From NCBI GenBank assembly GCA_904420175.1, contig CAJFUF010000023.1:62001-126000 (forward strand): a stretch of 64,000 nt of DNA. The letters are read 5' to 3'. Positions within the stretch are counted from its first letter, which is position 1. Each line of letters begins with the position of its first letter. Below, in pieces: positions 29,792-40,370 of the stretch. Made by a program: the position numbers and the translations under genes. This DNA is from Candidatus Schneewindia gallinarum. GTDB lineage: Bacteria > Bacillota > Clostridia > Oscillospirales > Ruminococcaceae. Under the pieces are notes generated by a model that did no database searches, was not told where the DNA came from, and saw nothing but the letters and a program-made list of their open reading frames with translations.

Positions 29792-30642
29792 AACTTTGCA
29801 TCATGGTCAACCGAAAGGACGAACGGATTGGCCCGGTATTGCACCACACCGCCGCGGCACTGCTGGAAATGGGCTTTTCCATTGTGCTTCACGACGCATA
29901 TGCCAAGCTTTACGGCCCTGTGAAAGGCGCGGTTTACGGACCGTTGGACGAATGTATTGCAGCATGTGACTGTGTGGTGGCGCTGGGAGGGGACGGTACC
30001 CTTATCCACAGCGCAAAACATGCCCTGAAAGCGGACAAGCCGGTGCTGGGTATCAATGCGGGCAATCTTGGCTTTCTTGCAGCGGTGGAGCAGTCGGAAC
30101 TGGACAAGCTGGCAGGGCTGCTGGAAGGGAATTATCAAATCCACGAGCGGGGTCTTTTGCAGGTAACGATTGTGGGCGCATCCGGCAGAAAGGATTTTCT
30201 GGCGGTAAACGATGCGGTGGTCTCCAAGGGGGCCTACTCCAAAATTGTGGAGCTGGATGTGACCTGTTCCGGCAAGCCGGTGGGCACCTACCGGTCGGAC
30301 GGGCTGATTTTTTCCACCGCCACGGGTTCCACGGCCTACTCCCTGTCGGCAGGCGGCCCGGTGGTGGATCCAAGCATCGACTCGATTATCATGACGCCTA
30401 TCTGCCCGCACTCCCTGGACTCCCGCAGTATCCTGTTCGGGGCGGATAAAAGCCTGATGGTACATGCGGGCAAGAAAAATGTCAACGAAATTTTTGTGAC
30501 GGTGGACGGCGATGAAACCGTGAAATTGGAGCCGGAACATGCTATAATGGTTGGGAAAGCGAAAAAGGCGCTGCGGTTTCTTTCCTTGGGCGGAAGCGAG
30601 TTTTATGAGGTGCTGAACAAAAAATTCAAGAACAGGGGGTAG
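29788..30642 (+). CDS. nadK: NAD kinase
   Basis: Phosphorylates NAD+ to NADP+. The 284 residues contain the GGDGTLIHSA motif, NAGNLGFLA, and the TGSTAYSLSAGGPVVDP region. The start ATG 29788 overlaps the tlyA stop (ATGA). tlyA-nadK-argR-recN is a widely conserved Firmicute order. Confidence 0.96.
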   Translation: MKLCIMVNRKDERIGPVLHHTAAALLEMGFSIVLHDAYAKLYGPVKGAVYGPLDECIAACDCVVALGGDGTLIHSAKHALKADKPVLGINAGNLGFLAAVEQSELDKLAGLLEGNYQIHERGLLQVTIVGASGRKDFLAVNDAVVSKGAYSKIVELDVTCSGKPVGTYRSDGLIFSTATGSTAYSLSAGGPVVDPSIDSIIMTPICPHSLDSRSILFGADKSLMVHAGKKNVNEIFVTVDGDETVKLEPEHAIMVGKAKKALRFLSLGGSEFYEVLNKKFKNRG

Positions 30643-30648
30643 AATGAT

Positions 30649-31101
30649 GTGAAATCCTCAAGACATGCCAAAATTCTGGAACTGATTGAACAGTATAATA
30701 TTGAAACACAGGACGAATTGATTGGCTATCTGAAGGACGCCGGTTTCCACGTCACACAGGCCACAGTTTCCCGGGACATTAAAGACCTTCGGCTTGCCAA
30801 AACGCTGGGCCCGGGCGGACGTTACCGCTACAGTATTGAGGCGTCGGCAGCCAAAGCGGAACGATCGGATAAATTCATCTCCCTGTTTACAGAGTCGGTG
30901 GTCAGCATTGACTACGCCGGCAACATTGTGGTGTTCAAGTGCCATACCGGCACGGCCAATGCGGCCTGCGCGGCGTTTGATACGATGAAAATGGACGGGG
31001 TAGTGGGCTCCATCTCCGGCGACGACACGTTTCTTGCCATTGTACGCACACCGGAGGACGCCGCACGCCTGTGCGAGGATATGAGGTTTATTCTGGGGTA
31101 G
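30649..31101 (+). CDS. argR: Arginine repressor ArgR/AhrC
   Basis: A 150-residue regulator. The N-terminal winged helix (TQDELIGYLKDAGF, VTQATVSRDIKDLRL) and the C-terminal arginine-binding, hexamer-forming domain with GSISGDDT are both clear. It starts at GTG 30649 behind AGGGGGT. It probably controls arginine biosynthesis and catabolism genes elsewhere; none is in this window. Confidence 0.95.
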   Translation: MKSSRHAKILELIEQYNIETQDELIGYLKDAGFHVTQATVSRDIKDLRLAKTLGPGGRYRYSIEASAAKAERSDKFISLFTESVVSIDYAGNIVVFKCHTGTANAACAAFDTMKMDGVVGSISGDDTFLAIVRTPEDAARLCEDMRFILG

Positions 31102-31111
31102 GTGAAGTGAC

Positions 31112-32785
31112 TTGCTGACAAGGCTGTACATTGAAAATGTGGCGGTGATTGAGAAAATTTCCGTCGAATTTACTGCGGGCTTCAATGTTCTGACGGGTGA
31201 GACCGGCGCGGGCAAGTCCATCATCATCGACTCCATCAATGCAGTTCTGGGAACCAGAACCTCAAAGGAACTGGTGCGTACCGGCGCAAAAAAGGCGCTG
31301 ATTAGTGCCGTGTTTGAGCCCATTCCGGACAGTACGGCTGCCGTGCTGGAAAGGCTGGGCTTCTCCTGCGAGGATGGTCAGCTGCTGCTGTCAAGGGAGC
31401 TGACGGCCGACGGGCGCAATACCTGCAAGGTATGCGGAATGCCTGCCACGGTGTCGATGCTCAGGGAAATTGGCCAGACATTGCTGGACATCCATGGGCA
31501 GAATGACAACCATCTTCTGCTTTCAGTGGATCAGCACCTGCACATTCTCGATTCCTTCGGGGACTTGGCCCCGCTGCTGGCGGACTACCGCACTAACTAT
31601 GAAAAGGGCCTTGCCATTAAAAAAGAGTTGTCCGCACTCAGCACGGATGAGGCGGAGAAAAACCGACGTCTTGACCTTCTGGGCTTCCAGATAAAGGAAC
31701 TGGAGGCGGCCGCGCTGACTCCCGGTGAGGAGGAGGAGCTTCTGGCCAAACGGGATATCTATAAAAATTCGGAGGAGATCGCGGAGAATATGGCCGCGGC
31801 CCGTACACTGATTTCCGGAACGGACGAGGGGGAGGGGGCACTGTCCCTGCTGTCCAGCCTGTCCGATGTGATGGGAAATATCAAACGTTACTATCCGGAG
31901 CTGGAACGTGCTTCCGGCATTGTCCGGGATTTCTATTATGAACTGGAGGAACTGAACGGAGAAATTGAGTCCCTTGCAGAGGCGGTGGAATTTGACCCCC
32001 GTGAACAGGACAGGGTGGAAAGCCGTCTTGACCAGCTGTTCCGGCTGAAGAAAAAATACGGAAACTCCGTGGAGGAAATGCTTCAGTATTACGACCGTAT
32101 TTCCGAGGAAATGAATGGTATTGAACACGCGGACGAGCGTATTGCGCAGCTGCAGGAGCAGCGCAGGCAGAACCTGCTGGTACTGAAGGAGAAGGCGACC
32201 CGTTTAAGCGATGCGCGAAAGAAGGCTGCCGCTCGGTTTGAAAAACTGCTGATGGAGGAACTTACCTTTCTGGACATGCCCTCCGCCCGGTTTGAAATCC
32301 ACATTGATAACGACCATTTCGGGCCAAATGGCGCCGACCGGGTGGAATTTTTTATTTCTACCAATGCTGGAGAGCCGCCGAAACCCATGGCAAAGGTCGC
32401 TTCCGGCGGCGAGCTGGCCCGGATTATGCTGAGTATTGAAAATGTACTGGCGGACCATGGCGGTGTCGGCACCATGATTTTCGATGAGGTTGACACCGGT
32501 GTCAGTGGCCGGGCGGGATACAAGATTGGCCTGAAGCTGCGCCAGGTAAGCCGGGGCAGGCAGGTGCTGTGCATCACCCATCTGGCGCCCATAGCGGCCC
32601 TCGGGCAAAACCACATCCGCATTGAAAAGCAGGAGAAGGACGGACGCACTTTTACTGCGGCATTGACCCTGTCGGGGGAGGAGCGCGTCCGGGAAATTGC
32701 ACGGATTACAACCGGCGAAAACATTACGGAGGCTGCCCTTGCAGGCGCCAGAGAGATGTTGGAAGCCGGCTGCAATATAGAATAA
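31112..32785 (+). CDS. recN: DNA repair protein RecN
   Basis: An SMC-like ATPase of double-strand break repair. The 557 residues have Walker [12 protein letters not shown], a central coiled-coil interrupted by a hinge, the ABC signature [15 protein letters not shown] and Walker [14 protein letters not shown]. It starts at TTG 31112 after TAGGTGA. Confidence 0.95.
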   Translation: MLTRLYIENVAVIEKISVEFTAGFNVLTGETGAGKSIIIDSINAVLGTRTSKELVRTGAKKALISAVFEPIPDSTAAVLERLGFSCEDGQLLLSRELTADGRNTCKVCGMPATVSMLREIGQTLLDIHGQNDNHLLLSVDQHLHILDSFGDLAPLLADYRTNYEKGLAIKKELSALSTDEAEKNRRLDLLGFQIKELEAAALTPGEEEELLAKRDIYKNSEEIAENMAAARTLISGTDEGEGALSLLSSLSDVMGNIKRYYPELERASGIVRDFYYELEELNGEIESLAEAVEFDPREQDRVESRLDQLFRLKKKYGNSVEEMLQYYDRISEEMNGIEHADERIAQLQEQRRQNLLVLKEKATRLSDARKKAAARFEKLLMEELTFLDMPSARFEIHIDNDHFGPNGADRVEFFISTNAGEPPKPMAKVASGGELARIMLSIENVLADHGGVGTMIFDEVDTGVSGRAGYKIGLKLRQVSRGRQVLCITHLAPIAALGQNHIRIEKQEKDGRTFTAALTLSGEERVREIARITTGENITEAALAGAREMLEAGCNIE

Positions 32786-32804
32786 AGAAAAAAGGAGAAG
32801 ATCG

Positions 32805-34019
32805 ATGACAATTTTTGAAGAGTTGAAGAGACGTGGCCTGATTGCCCAGATGACCAACGAGGAAAAAATCAAGTATTATCTGGACCATGAGAAGGTCACC
32901 TTCTATATCGGCTTCGACGCAACGGCAGACAGCCTTCATGTGGGCCATTTTTTGCAGATCATGGTCATGAAGCGCCTGCAGGAAGCGGGTCATCGTCCCA
33001 TCGCGCTGCTTGGAACCGGTACCACCATGATTGGCGACCCCACCGGCAAAACAGACATGCGCAAGATGCTCAGCGTGGAGGAAATCGCGCACAATGCGGA
33101 GCGCTTCAAGCAGCAGATGTCCAAATTTATTGACTTTACGGATGATCGGGCCTTGGTGGTGCGCAATGGCGACTGGCTGATGAATTTAAGCTACATCCCA
33201 TTTTTAAGGGACATCGGTGTGCACTTCACTGTAAACAAAATGCTGTCGGCGGAATGCTTCAAGTCCCGTATGGAAAAGGGGCTCACCTTCATTGAGTTTA
33301 ACTACATGATTATGCAGAGTTACGACTTCTTAAAGCTGCATCAGGACTACGGCTGTCTGATGGAGCTGGGCGGAGACGATCAGTGGGCCAACATCCTTGG
33401 CGGAACCGATCTGGTGCGCCGGGTGATGGGGGATGAGGTGTACGGCATGACCTTCACCCTGCTGACCACCAAGGAAGGCAAGAAAATGGGCAAGACGGAG
33501 AAGGGGGCCCTGTGGCTGGATCCGGAAAAGACCTCTCCCTTCGAGTTCTTCCAGTACTGGCGTAATGTCTCCGATGATGACGTCATTAACTGCTTAAAGC
33601 TGCTGACCTTCCTGCCTATTGAGGAGATTGAAGCGATGGAATCATGGGAAGGTGGCCAGCTTAACAAAGCGAAAGAGATTCTTGCCTATGAGCTGACCAA
33701 GATGGTCCACTCCAAGGAGGATGCGGACAAGGCGCTGGAAGCGGCAAGGGCGCTGTTTGTCAGCGGCGGGGACAGCGAAAACATGCCCACCACAAATGTG
33801 GGGGACGCGCTGGACAATGAAAAAATCGGCCTGCTTGACCTAATGGTTTTTGTGGGCCTCTGCCCCTCCAAGTCGGAGGCGCGCCGGCTGGTGACACAGG
33901 GCGGCGTGTCGGTGGACGATGTGAAAATTACGGATCCCAACGCACAGGTTGACTTTTCCGACAAGAATCAGGTAATCATTAAAAAGGGTAAAAAGGTGTT
34001 CCACAAGGCGGTAAAATAA
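32805..34019 (+). CDS. tyrS: Tyrosyl-tRNA synthetase
   Basis: A class I synthetase of 404 residues, TyrS2 type. The HIGH-equivalent is [10 protein letters not shown], the KMSKS-equivalent [12 protein letters not shown], and the C-terminus is an S4 domain ([14 protein letters not shown]). Start ATG 32805 after AAAGGAG. There is no T-box between it and recN. A strong terminator follows. Confidence 0.96.
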   Translation: MTIFEELKRRGLIAQMTNEEKIKYYLDHEKVTFYIGFDATADSLHVGHFLQIMVMKRLQEAGHRPIALLGTGTTMIGDPTGKTDMRKMLSVEEIAHNAERFKQQMSKFIDFTDDRALVVRNGDWLMNLSYIPFLRDIGVHFTVNKMLSAECFKSRMEKGLTFIEFNYMIMQSYDFLKLHQDYGCLMELGGDDQWANILGGTDLVRRVMGDEVYGMTFTLLTTKEGKKMGKTEKGALWLDPEKTSPFEFFQYWRNVSDDDVINCLKLLTFLPIEEIEAMESWEGGQLNKAKEILAYELTKMVHSKEDADKALEAARALFVSGGDSENMPTTNVGDALDNEKIGLLDLMVFVGLCPSKSEARRLVTQGGVSVDDVKITDPNAQVDFSDKNQVIIKKGKKVFHKAVK

Positions 34020-34033
34020 AACAGATACGGTGC

Positions 34034-34066
34034 GGCCCCTCTTTCTTTTGAAAGAGGGGCCTTTTT
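34034..34066 (+). terminator. Terminator after tyrS
   Basis: Stem GGCCCCTCTTTC / GAAAGAGGGGCC with a 4-base loop, then five Ts. It closes the long housekeeping run. Confidence 0.92.
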
Positions 34067-34076
34067 GTGTTATACT
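34048..34076 (+). promoter_or_regulatory. Promoter of the ABC exporter operon, -35 inside the terminator
   Basis: TTGAAA at 34048-34053, 17 bases, TATACT at 34071-34076. The -35 occupies the loop and right arm of the tyrS terminator hairpin, so the two signals are interleaved. Confidence 0.6.
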
Positions 34077-34107
34077 ATCGGTGGCTGCCTGAAAGGAGGA
34101 GAGAGGA

Positions 34108-35859
34108 ATGAAACGGCTTTTTCGCGATTACTGCAAACCCTATACCGGTGTTTTTCTTGCTTCGGCACTGTGCATCCTGCTGTCCTCCGTGTTCAGCATG
34201 CTGGTGCCGCAGACCATGCGGTTCGCCATCGACAGCGTACTTGATGGTAAAGCTTCTTTCCTTGACAGCTTAAAAGGGACTTTTTCCAACATCCAGTTGC
34301 TGACACTGCTGGCATTGGCTGCCGTGGTCTTTGCCCTGCTGAATATGGTGTTTAGTTTTTTGTTCAAGTACCTTGTCAGCCTTGGCAGCGAAGGGGTGAT
34401 TAAGGACATGCGCGACGGGCTGTACCGCCACATTGCCGCGCTGCCCTACAGCTATTTCGGCCGGATTGAAACAGGAGAGCTCGTGCAAAAGTGCACTCTT
34501 GATGTGGATGTGGTGAAGGGCTTTTTAATCCGCCAACTGCCGGAGGTGCTGCGTACCGCCGCAGTTATTGTGACAAGCGTCTCTTTTATTTTTTATACGA
34601 ATGTGCTGTGCGGCGTTATCAGCGTCATCTTTATTCCGGTCATTGCACTGTATTCCGGCGTGTTTTTTAAAAAACTCAGCGTCCGTTTTCAAAAAGCGGA
34701 CGAGGCGGAGGGGATTTTATCCGGCCGTGTGCTGGAAAACCTGTCCGCTTTCCGCGTTGTGCGCGCTTTTGGAAAAGAGCGGGAGGAAGTGCGCCGCTTT
34801 GACGAAAAAAATGAAGAGTACTGCAACATCTGGGTTAAAATCGGCCGCCTGTTAGGCGCCTACTGGGGGGTCGGTGACTTTTTTGCCGCCCTGCAAATTC
34901 TGGCCGTTATGCTGGCCGGTATCTACGGGGCGCTGAACGGCACGCTTAGCAGTGGGGGCTTTGTGGCCATTCTGACTTACAGCGGCATGCTTATCTGGCC
35001 GGTCCGTTCCTTTGGACGTACCCTGTCGGAGTTCTCCAAATGTACCATCAGCCTTAAACGAATTCAGGACGTTATGGATGAGCCGCAGGAGCAGGATACC
35101 GGGACGTTGACCCCCGACATGACTGGGGATATTGTCTTTAACGAGATCCGTTTTACTTTTCCGGGCGGGGAGCCTTTGTTCGACGGGCTGACCTTCACGG
35201 TTAAAGGTGGCACGACCCTTGGTATTTTAGGCGGTGTGGGAAGCGGTAAAAGTACGCTGGGTGCACTGCTGCTTCGACTGTATCCGCTGAAGGATGGGGA
35301 GGGGACCATCACGGTCAGCGGGACGGACATCCGCGATATCCGTCTGGCACATCTGCGCGGACAGATTGGCTATACCACAGGGGAACCGTTCCTGTACAGC
35401 AAATCTATCAGTGAAAATATCAGCATTGCGGCGCGCAGCGCATCCATGACGGAAATCCGGGAAGCTGCGCAGGACGCAGATATTGCCCGGGCGGTTGAAA
35501 ACTTCCAAAAGGGATACGACACACTGGTGGGGGAACGTGGGGTTACCCTGTCTGGCGGCCAGCGCCAGCGTGTGGCTATCGCACGCACTTTTTTAAGAGG
35601 GACGCCCATTATGGTGTTTGACGACGCCCTTTCTGCGGTGGATAGTGAGACGGACAAACGCATCCGGGAAAACCTTGCACGCAGGACAAAGGAGACGACA
35701 ACAATCCTTATTTCGCACCGTATTTCCACCCTGATGGATGCGGATGCAATTCTGGTTTTAAAGGACGGGAAAATGGAACAGTACGGCAGCCATGCGCAGC
35801 TGATGCGCGAAGATGGGACATACCGCCGGATCGCGCTGGAGCAGGGGGTGGACGCATGA
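34108..35859 (+). CDS. Heterodimeric ABC exporter, degenerate-site subunit
   Basis: A 583-residue half-transporter with a six-helix exporter membrane domain (residues 1-300) and a nucleotide-binding domain: Walker A GGVGSGKST, signature LSGGQRQRVAIA, Walker B IMVFDDALSAVD. The residue after Walker B is Asp instead of the catalytic Glu, the mark of the degenerate-site partner in heterodimers such as BmrC/D or TM287/288. The start ATG 34108 follows AAAGGAGGAG. Its stop overlaps the next gene (ATGA). The substrate is unknown; multidrug or lipid export are the usual roles. Confidence 0.92.
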   Translation: MKRLFRDYCKPYTGVFLASALCILLSSVFSMLVPQTMRFAIDSVLDGKASFLDSLKGTFSNIQLLTLLALAAVVFALLNMVFSFLFKYLVSLGSEGVIKDMRDGLYRHIAALPYSYFGRIETGELVQKCTLDVDVVKGFLIRQLPEVLRTAAVIVTSVSFIFYTNVLCGVISVIFIPVIALYSGVFFKKLSVRFQKADEAEGILSGRVLENLSAFRVVRAFGKEREEVRRFDEKNEEYCNIWVKIGRLLGAYWGVGDFFAALQILAVMLAGIYGALNGTLSSGGFVAILTYSGMLIWPVRSFGRTLSEFSKCTISLKRIQDVMDEPQEQDTGTLTPDMTGDIVFNEIRFTFPGGEPLFDGLTFTVKGGTTLGILGGVGSGKSTLGALLLRLYPLKDGEGTITVSGTDIRDIRLAHLRGQIGYTTGEPFLYSKSISENISIAARSASMTEIREAAQDADIARAVENFQKGYDTLVGERGVTLSGGQRQRVAIARTFLRGTPIMVFDDALSAVDSETDKRIRENLARRTKETTTILISHRISTLMDADAILVLKDGKMEQYGSHAQLMREDGTYRRIALEQGVDA

Positions 35860-37658
35860 AAAAAAGGGGACAGAAACAATCTTTAAAGAAAATGGCCCGT
35901 TTTCTGCTTCCATACAAGCGGCAGCTTGCCACCGTGGGCATACTCATGGTGTTTCTGGCCTGCTTCGACTTAAGCCTGCCCCTGTTTAACGCCTACGCCA
36001 TTGACCACTTTATTGTGCCGCTTCAGTCCGGCGGCCTGCCGGTGTTTGCGCTTTGCTATGTGGGGGTGGTGCTGCTGTCCGCTGCCTGTACCTGGATTTT
36101 TGTGGAGCAGTCCACAGAAATTGAGATGAAAGTCGGCCGGGATTTAAAGCGGGCATGCTTTGTCCATCTGCAGCGCCTGGGGGCGGATTACTACAACAAG
36201 ACCTCTGTAGGATATATTCTGTCCCGCGTTATGAGTGACACTTCCCAAATCAGCGCTGTCATTGCGTGGAGTGCGGTGGATATGCTGTGGGCGGCGGCCT
36301 ACAGCATAGGGGTGCTGGTTTCTCTGTTTGTGCTGAATGCCACGCTGGGCCTGTTTGTGCTGTGCGCACTGCCAGTCCTGGTGGCCATTACGGTTTTCTT
36401 CCAGAAGCGAATTTTTCGGGTGGGCAGGGATGTCCGTCACCAAAACGCACTGATTAGCAGCGGTTTTTCTGAAGGGATTACCGGCGCAGTCACGGCAAAG
36501 ACGCTGGTGATTGAAAAAGAAAATTATCAGGAATTTCAGACTGTGACGGCGGCATATAAGAAAAAAGCAGTTTATTCCGCCATGCTCAGCGGAATTTATA
36601 CACCGCTTGCCGTGTTTATTACCAGCATCACAGCAGCGCTGATTCTACGTCAAGGCGGAATCTATGTGGAGTTTATGGGAATGCCGCTGGGCACCCTGTC
36701 TGCCGGCCTGGCCTATGCCTCCGGCCTGATTGACCCGATGATGAACCTTGCCCGCATTATTTCGGAAGGCGCCTCCGCACTGGTCAATGTGGAGCGTGTT
36801 CACAACCTGCTGACAGAGCCGGAACTGATTACAGACAGTGAAGCGGTACAGGCACACTATGGCACGCCGCTTGCACCGAAGGAGGAAAACTATCCCCCCA
36901 TGCGTGGCGAGGTGGAATTCCGCGACGTCAGTTTCCGCTATCCGGATGGGGATGATTACGTCTTAGAGCACTTTAACCTGAAGGTACCGGCCGGCACCAC
37001 CGTGGCGATTGTGGGGGAGACGGGTGCGGGAAAATCCACGCTGGTCAACTTGGTGTGCCGTTTCTTTGAACCCACCTCCGGCCAGCTTCTCATTGACGGG
37101 GAAGATTACCGCGCCCGCGGCCAAAACTGGCTGCACCACGGCATCGGTTACGTGCTGCAGACGCCGCATCTGCTGTCCGGGACCATTCTGGATAACCTGC
37201 GCTATGCGGCGGAAGATCTGCCGGATGAGGAGCTGAAGCGCCGGGCAAGTCTTGTGTATGCCGACCGTGTGGCAGACAGCCTGCCCGGAGGGTGGAACAC
37301 ACAGGTGGGCGAAGGGGGCGAACTGCTCAGCAGTGGCCAGCGGCAGATTATTTCCTTTGCAAGGGCAGTGGTGAAGAACCCGTCCATCCTTATTCTGGAC
37401 GAGGCCACCAGCTCCATCGATACGCAGACAGAGGCGCTGATTACCACAGCCACAAGGGAAATCCTGAAAGGAAGAACCAGCTTTGTTATTGCCCACCGCC
37501 TTTCAACCATTCGCCTCGCAGATTTGATTCTGGTTGTACAGGATGGTAAAATTGTGGAGCGGGGTACCCATGACCAGCTGATGCAGAGTGAGGGGGCCTA
37601 TTATCAGCTTTATACACTGCAATTCCGTTCGGAAAAAAGGAGCCACCATGAAGAATAA
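35856..37658 (+). CDS. Heterodimeric ABC exporter, catalytic subunit
   Basis: A 600-residue partner of the preceding protein: six membrane helices, then Walker [10 protein letters not shown], Walker B ILILDEATSSID with the catalytic Glu, and a non-canonical signature LLSSGQRQI (SSGQ for SGGQ). A normal Walker B with an altered signature here complements the opposite pattern in the first subunit, so the pair has one active and one degenerate ATP site. It overlaps the transglutaminase gene by 11 bases. Confidence 0.92.
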   Translation: MKKRGQKQSLKKMARFLLPYKRQLATVGILMVFLACFDLSLPLFNAYAIDHFIVPLQSGGLPVFALCYVGVVLLSAACTWIFVEQSTEIEMKVGRDLKRACFVHLQRLGADYYNKTSVGYILSRVMSDTSQISAVIAWSAVDMLWAAAYSIGVLVSLFVLNATLGLFVLCALPVLVAITVFFQKRIFRVGRDVRHQNALISSGFSEGITGAVTAKTLVIEKENYQEFQTVTAAYKKKAVYSAMLSGIYTPLAVFITSITAALILRQGGIYVEFMGMPLGTLSAGLAYASGLIDPMMNLARIISEGASALVNVERVHNLLTEPELITDSEAVQAHYGTPLAPKEENYPPMRGEVEFRDVSFRYPDGDDYVLEHFNLKVPAGTTVAIVGETGAGKSTLVNLVCRFFEPTSGQLLIDGEDYRARGQNWLHHGIGYVLQTPHLLSGTILDNLRYAAEDLPDEELKRRASLVYADRVADSLPGGWNTQVGEGGELLSSGQRQIISFARAVVKNPSILILDEATSSIDTQTEALITTATREILKGRTSFVIAHRLSTIRLADLILVVQDGKIVERGTHDQLMQSEGAYYQLYTLQFRSEKRSHHEE

Positions 37659-38907
37659 GAAAAAAATACTGTATGTCGTCACTGTCTGTTTTCTTTTGCT
37701 GTTCTCCCTTTGTGTGTTTTTTGCGACCAACGCACATGGACAGGCATTTGTCAAAACTGTTTGGAACGGGATGCAGAGTATCGCATATAAACTTCAGGAT
37801 ACGCTGTTCGGCTATCAGGAGCAGCCGCCGGAGCATACCGTCGAGGAGTGTTATGACTTTAACCTGAATACCTATGGTGAAAATTTCATGACTGGGCGGG
37901 AGAAAGAGATTGTTGCAGTGCTGAAAAATTTGGCAGAAAACATCAGCTCTGATGTTGTACCGGTCAGAAGCATCAGCGCCGAGCGGTTTGAGCAGCTGGT
38001 CAACATGTTCCTCTACCAGTATCCGGAGTATTTTTATGTCAAAAATGCATCCTACCTGAAGGACAGCAATGGGAATATCACGGCGGTGTCCCTCGGATAT
38101 GAGTACAGCCCGGAGGAAATTGCAGAGCGCAAACAGGGGGTGGAGGAGACGGCAGCAGGGGTAACGGCGGTCGCAGAAAAACTTGGAAGCGAGCGTGAGA
38201 AGGCCTACTTCCTGCATGATTATGTGGTGAAAAACACGGAATATCAGCTGGACAGCCCGGATAACCAGAACATGAGCTCCGTCTTTCTAAATGGAAAAAG
38301 CGCCTGTGCCGGCTATGCAAAAAGCCTTGTCTACCTGCTGCGGCAAAGCGGCATGGAGGCCATGTATGTCACAGGAACCACAGGCGGGGTGGCCCATGCT
38401 TTTGTCATGGCGCGTATCGATGGGGAATTGTACTACATCGACCCGACAATGGATGATCCGGTGTTTGAAGAGGGACAGAGCGATTTTACAACCTACGTCA
38501 ACAGCCCGTATCTTTGCGTGACAACCGAAATGCTAAAGGTTTCCCACACCATTGACGAGGACTACTATCCGCTGCCTGTCTGTGACAGCACCGATGCCAA
38601 CTACCATGCTGTGCAGGGGCTGCTGTTTAATGAAAACTCTGCTCAGACGCGGGATGCACTAAGAGAGGCGCTGCGGACTGCGGTGGAAAACAAGCAGGAG
38701 TTTTTCTCCTTCCGGTTTATGACGGATAAGGAAGCGTATGCCGCTTTCCGGGACACCTTTTTTTCAAGAAGGAACGCGGGCTCGGTGTTCAATATGCTGG
38801 AAAGCATCAACCGCACAGCGAGCCATCTGGTGAGGTATGATACAGTCAGCTATTTTTGCAGCGATGGGGCGCTTTACTGTGCGCTGAAGCTGAATTATCT
38901 TTCCTGA
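37648..38907 (+). CDS. Membrane-anchored transglutaminase-like protein
   Basis: 419 residues, starting at ATG 37648 after AAAAGGAG (the track's 37588 lies inside the transporter gene). An N-terminal membrane helix (ILYVVTVCFLLLFSLCVFF) is followed by an extracytoplasmic region with a transglutaminase/cysteine-protease core near the middle: Cys in GKSACAGYAK, His in GGVAHAFVMA, Asp in YYIDPTMDD. The triad is complete. The substrate is unknown; cell-wall or surface-protein cleavage or crosslinking is plausible. It is co-transcribed with the ABC exporter. Confidence 0.85.
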   Translation: MKNKKKILYVVTVCFLLLFSLCVFFATNAHGQAFVKTVWNGMQSIAYKLQDTLFGYQEQPPEHTVEECYDFNLNTYGENFMTGREKEIVAVLKNLAENISSDVVPVRSISAERFEQLVNMFLYQYPEYFYVKNASYLKDSNGNITAVSLGYEYSPEEIAERKQGVEETAAGVTAVAEKLGSEREKAYFLHDYVVKNTEYQLDSPDNQNMSSVFLNGKSACAGYAKSLVYLLRQSGMEAMYVTGTTGGVAHAFVMARIDGELYYIDPTMDDPVFEEGQSDFTTYVNSPYLCVTTEMLKVSHTIDEDYYPLPVCDSTDANYHAVQGLLFNENSAQTRDALREALRTAVENKQEFFSFRFMTDKEAYAAFRDTFFSRRNAGSVFNMLESINRTASHLVRYDTVSYFCSDGALYCALKLNYLS

Positions 38908-38982
38908 AGGCCTAGCGCTTGCCGGACGGGATGAAACATGATAGAATAGCGTTGGAGATTTGGGAAAGCAGGTGCAGAACAA

Positions 38983-39294
38983 GTGATTTGTAAGTACTGT
39001 GGGAAAGAAAACGACGATACAGTAAAGGTGTGTATGCACTGCGGGAAAAGCCTGTTGGAGGACACGCAGGAGTACAGCCCCAAAAAGAAAAAGACAGCGG
39101 GTCTGCTTGGAATTTTTCTTGGCTTTGTAGGGGCGCACCGGTTCTATCTTGGCTATGTGGGCAAAGGTGTCGCCCAAATTTATGTGACGGTGTTTACGTT
39201 GGGCCTTGGCGGGCTGTGGGGCCTTGTGGAAGGGATCCTGATTTTGACGGGCAAAAAGCTGACCACCGATTTTCAGGGCAGGCCGTTAAGGTAG
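38983..39294 (+). CDS. Zinc-ribbon and TM2 domain membrane protein
   Basis: A 103-residue protein. The N-terminus is a zinc ribbon (CKYCGKEN and CMHCGKS), followed by a lysine-rich linker and a TM2 domain with two membrane helices (LLGIFLGFVGAHRFYLGY; LGLGGLWGLVEGILIL). Its function is unknown. It starts at GTG 38983, eight bases after AGGTG. It ends three bases before mnmA. Confidence 0.85.
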   Translation: MICKYCGKENDDTVKVCMHCGKSLLEDTQEYSPKKKKTAGLLGIFLGFVGAHRFYLGYVGKGVAQIYVTVFTLGLGGLWGLVEGILILTGKKLTTDFQGRPLR

Positions 39295-39296
39295 AG

Positions 39297-40370
39297 ATGA
39301 AAAAGCGTGTTTTAGTGGCAATGAGCGGCGGAGTTGATTCCTCCGCCGCCCTGTTACTTTTGAAAAATGAGGGGTATGAGGTGACGGGCGCCACCTTCAG
39401 GCTGCATGACGCAGGAAGCGACCGGCAGACGCATACCTGCTGCAGTGTCGACGATGTGGACGACGCCCGCCGTGTCTGCATAAAATTGGGGGCTGACCAT
39501 CTCGTTTTCGGCTTCAAACAATTGTTTGAGCAGACGGTTATTTCCCATTTTGTGGAGGAGTATCTGGCAGGGAATACGCCCAATCCCTGCATCGACTGCA
39601 ATAAGTATATAAAATTTGGCCCTCTGCTGCAGCGTGCAGACCTGCTTGGCTATGATTATATCGCTACAGGGCACTATGTAGGCACCAGAGTGGACGAGTC
39701 TACGGGACGGGTTTTGCTGCTGCGCGGCAAGGACCGCAAAAAAGATCAAAGCTACGTGTTGTACTGTCTGACACAGCAGCAGCTGAAAAGGCTGAAATTC
39801 CCGCTGTACGGCTACGAAAAGCCGGAAATTCGTGCCCTTTGCGAGCAGGCGGGTCTTATCAACGCAAGAAAGCCGGACAGCCAGGACATCTGCTTTGTGC
39901 CGGATGGGGATTATGCCGCCTTTATTGAACGGTACACAGGCAAACCGGACAAGCCAGGTCATTTTATAGACTGTAAAGGGAAAATCCTTGGCAACCATCC
40001 CGGCCCAACACACTTTACAATTGGACAGCGCCGGGGCCTGAACTACAGCGCAGGCCGCAGAATGTTTGTTTTAAGCAAGGACATGGGGTCCGGTGATGTG
40101 GTGCTGGGGGAAAATGAGCAGCTGTTCCGCCGGGAATTGACGGCAAAGGATTTAAACTGGATTGCATTTGATTCGTTGCAGAACAGCCGGAGGTGCACTG
40201 CAAAGGTCCGCTACAGTGCCAAGGACGTGCCGTGCACCATTTTCCCGGAAGGGCAGGACCGGGTACGCGCCGTGTTTGATGAGCCTGTCAGGGCCATCAC
40301 ACCGGGCCAGGCCGTTGTTTTTTATGATGGGGACGTGGTCCTGGGCGGCGGTACAATCTGCAAGGAATAA
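39297..40370 (+). CDS. mnmA: tRNA-specific 2-thiouridylase MnmA
   Basis: Thiolates U34 of tRNA Lys, Glu and Gln. The 357 residues have the PP-loop AMSGGVDSSAAL, the catalytic cysteines in NPCIDCNKYIKF and DSQDICFV, and a C-terminal beta-barrel. The track ORF begins at 39030 inside the previous gene; ATG 39297 after AAGGT is right. Its stop lies in the arm of a palindrome shared with the convergent feoB. Confidence 0.95.
   Translation: MKKRVLVAMSGGVDSSAALLLLKNEGYEVTGATFRLHDAGSDRQTHTCCSVDDVDDARRVCIKLGADHLVFGFKQLFEQTVISHFVEEYLAGNTPNPCIDCNKYIKFGPLLQRADLLGYDYIATGHYVGTRVDESTGRVLLLRGKDRKKDQSYVLYCLTQQQLKRLKFPLYGYEKPEIRALCEQAGLINARKPDSQDICFVPDGDYAAFIERYTGKPDKPGHFIDCKGKILGNHPGPTHFTIGQRRGLNYSAGRRMFVLSKDMGSGDVVLGENEQLFRRELTAKDLNWIAFDSLQNSRRCTAKVRYSAKDVPCTIFPEGQDRVRAVFDEPVRAITPGQAVVFYDGDVVLGGGTICKE

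Noticed and set aside
39030-40370. Long form of MnmA (446 residues)
   Set aside because: The extra 89 residues are the out-of-frame translation of the zinc-ribbon/TM2 gene; the real N-terminus is at 39297.
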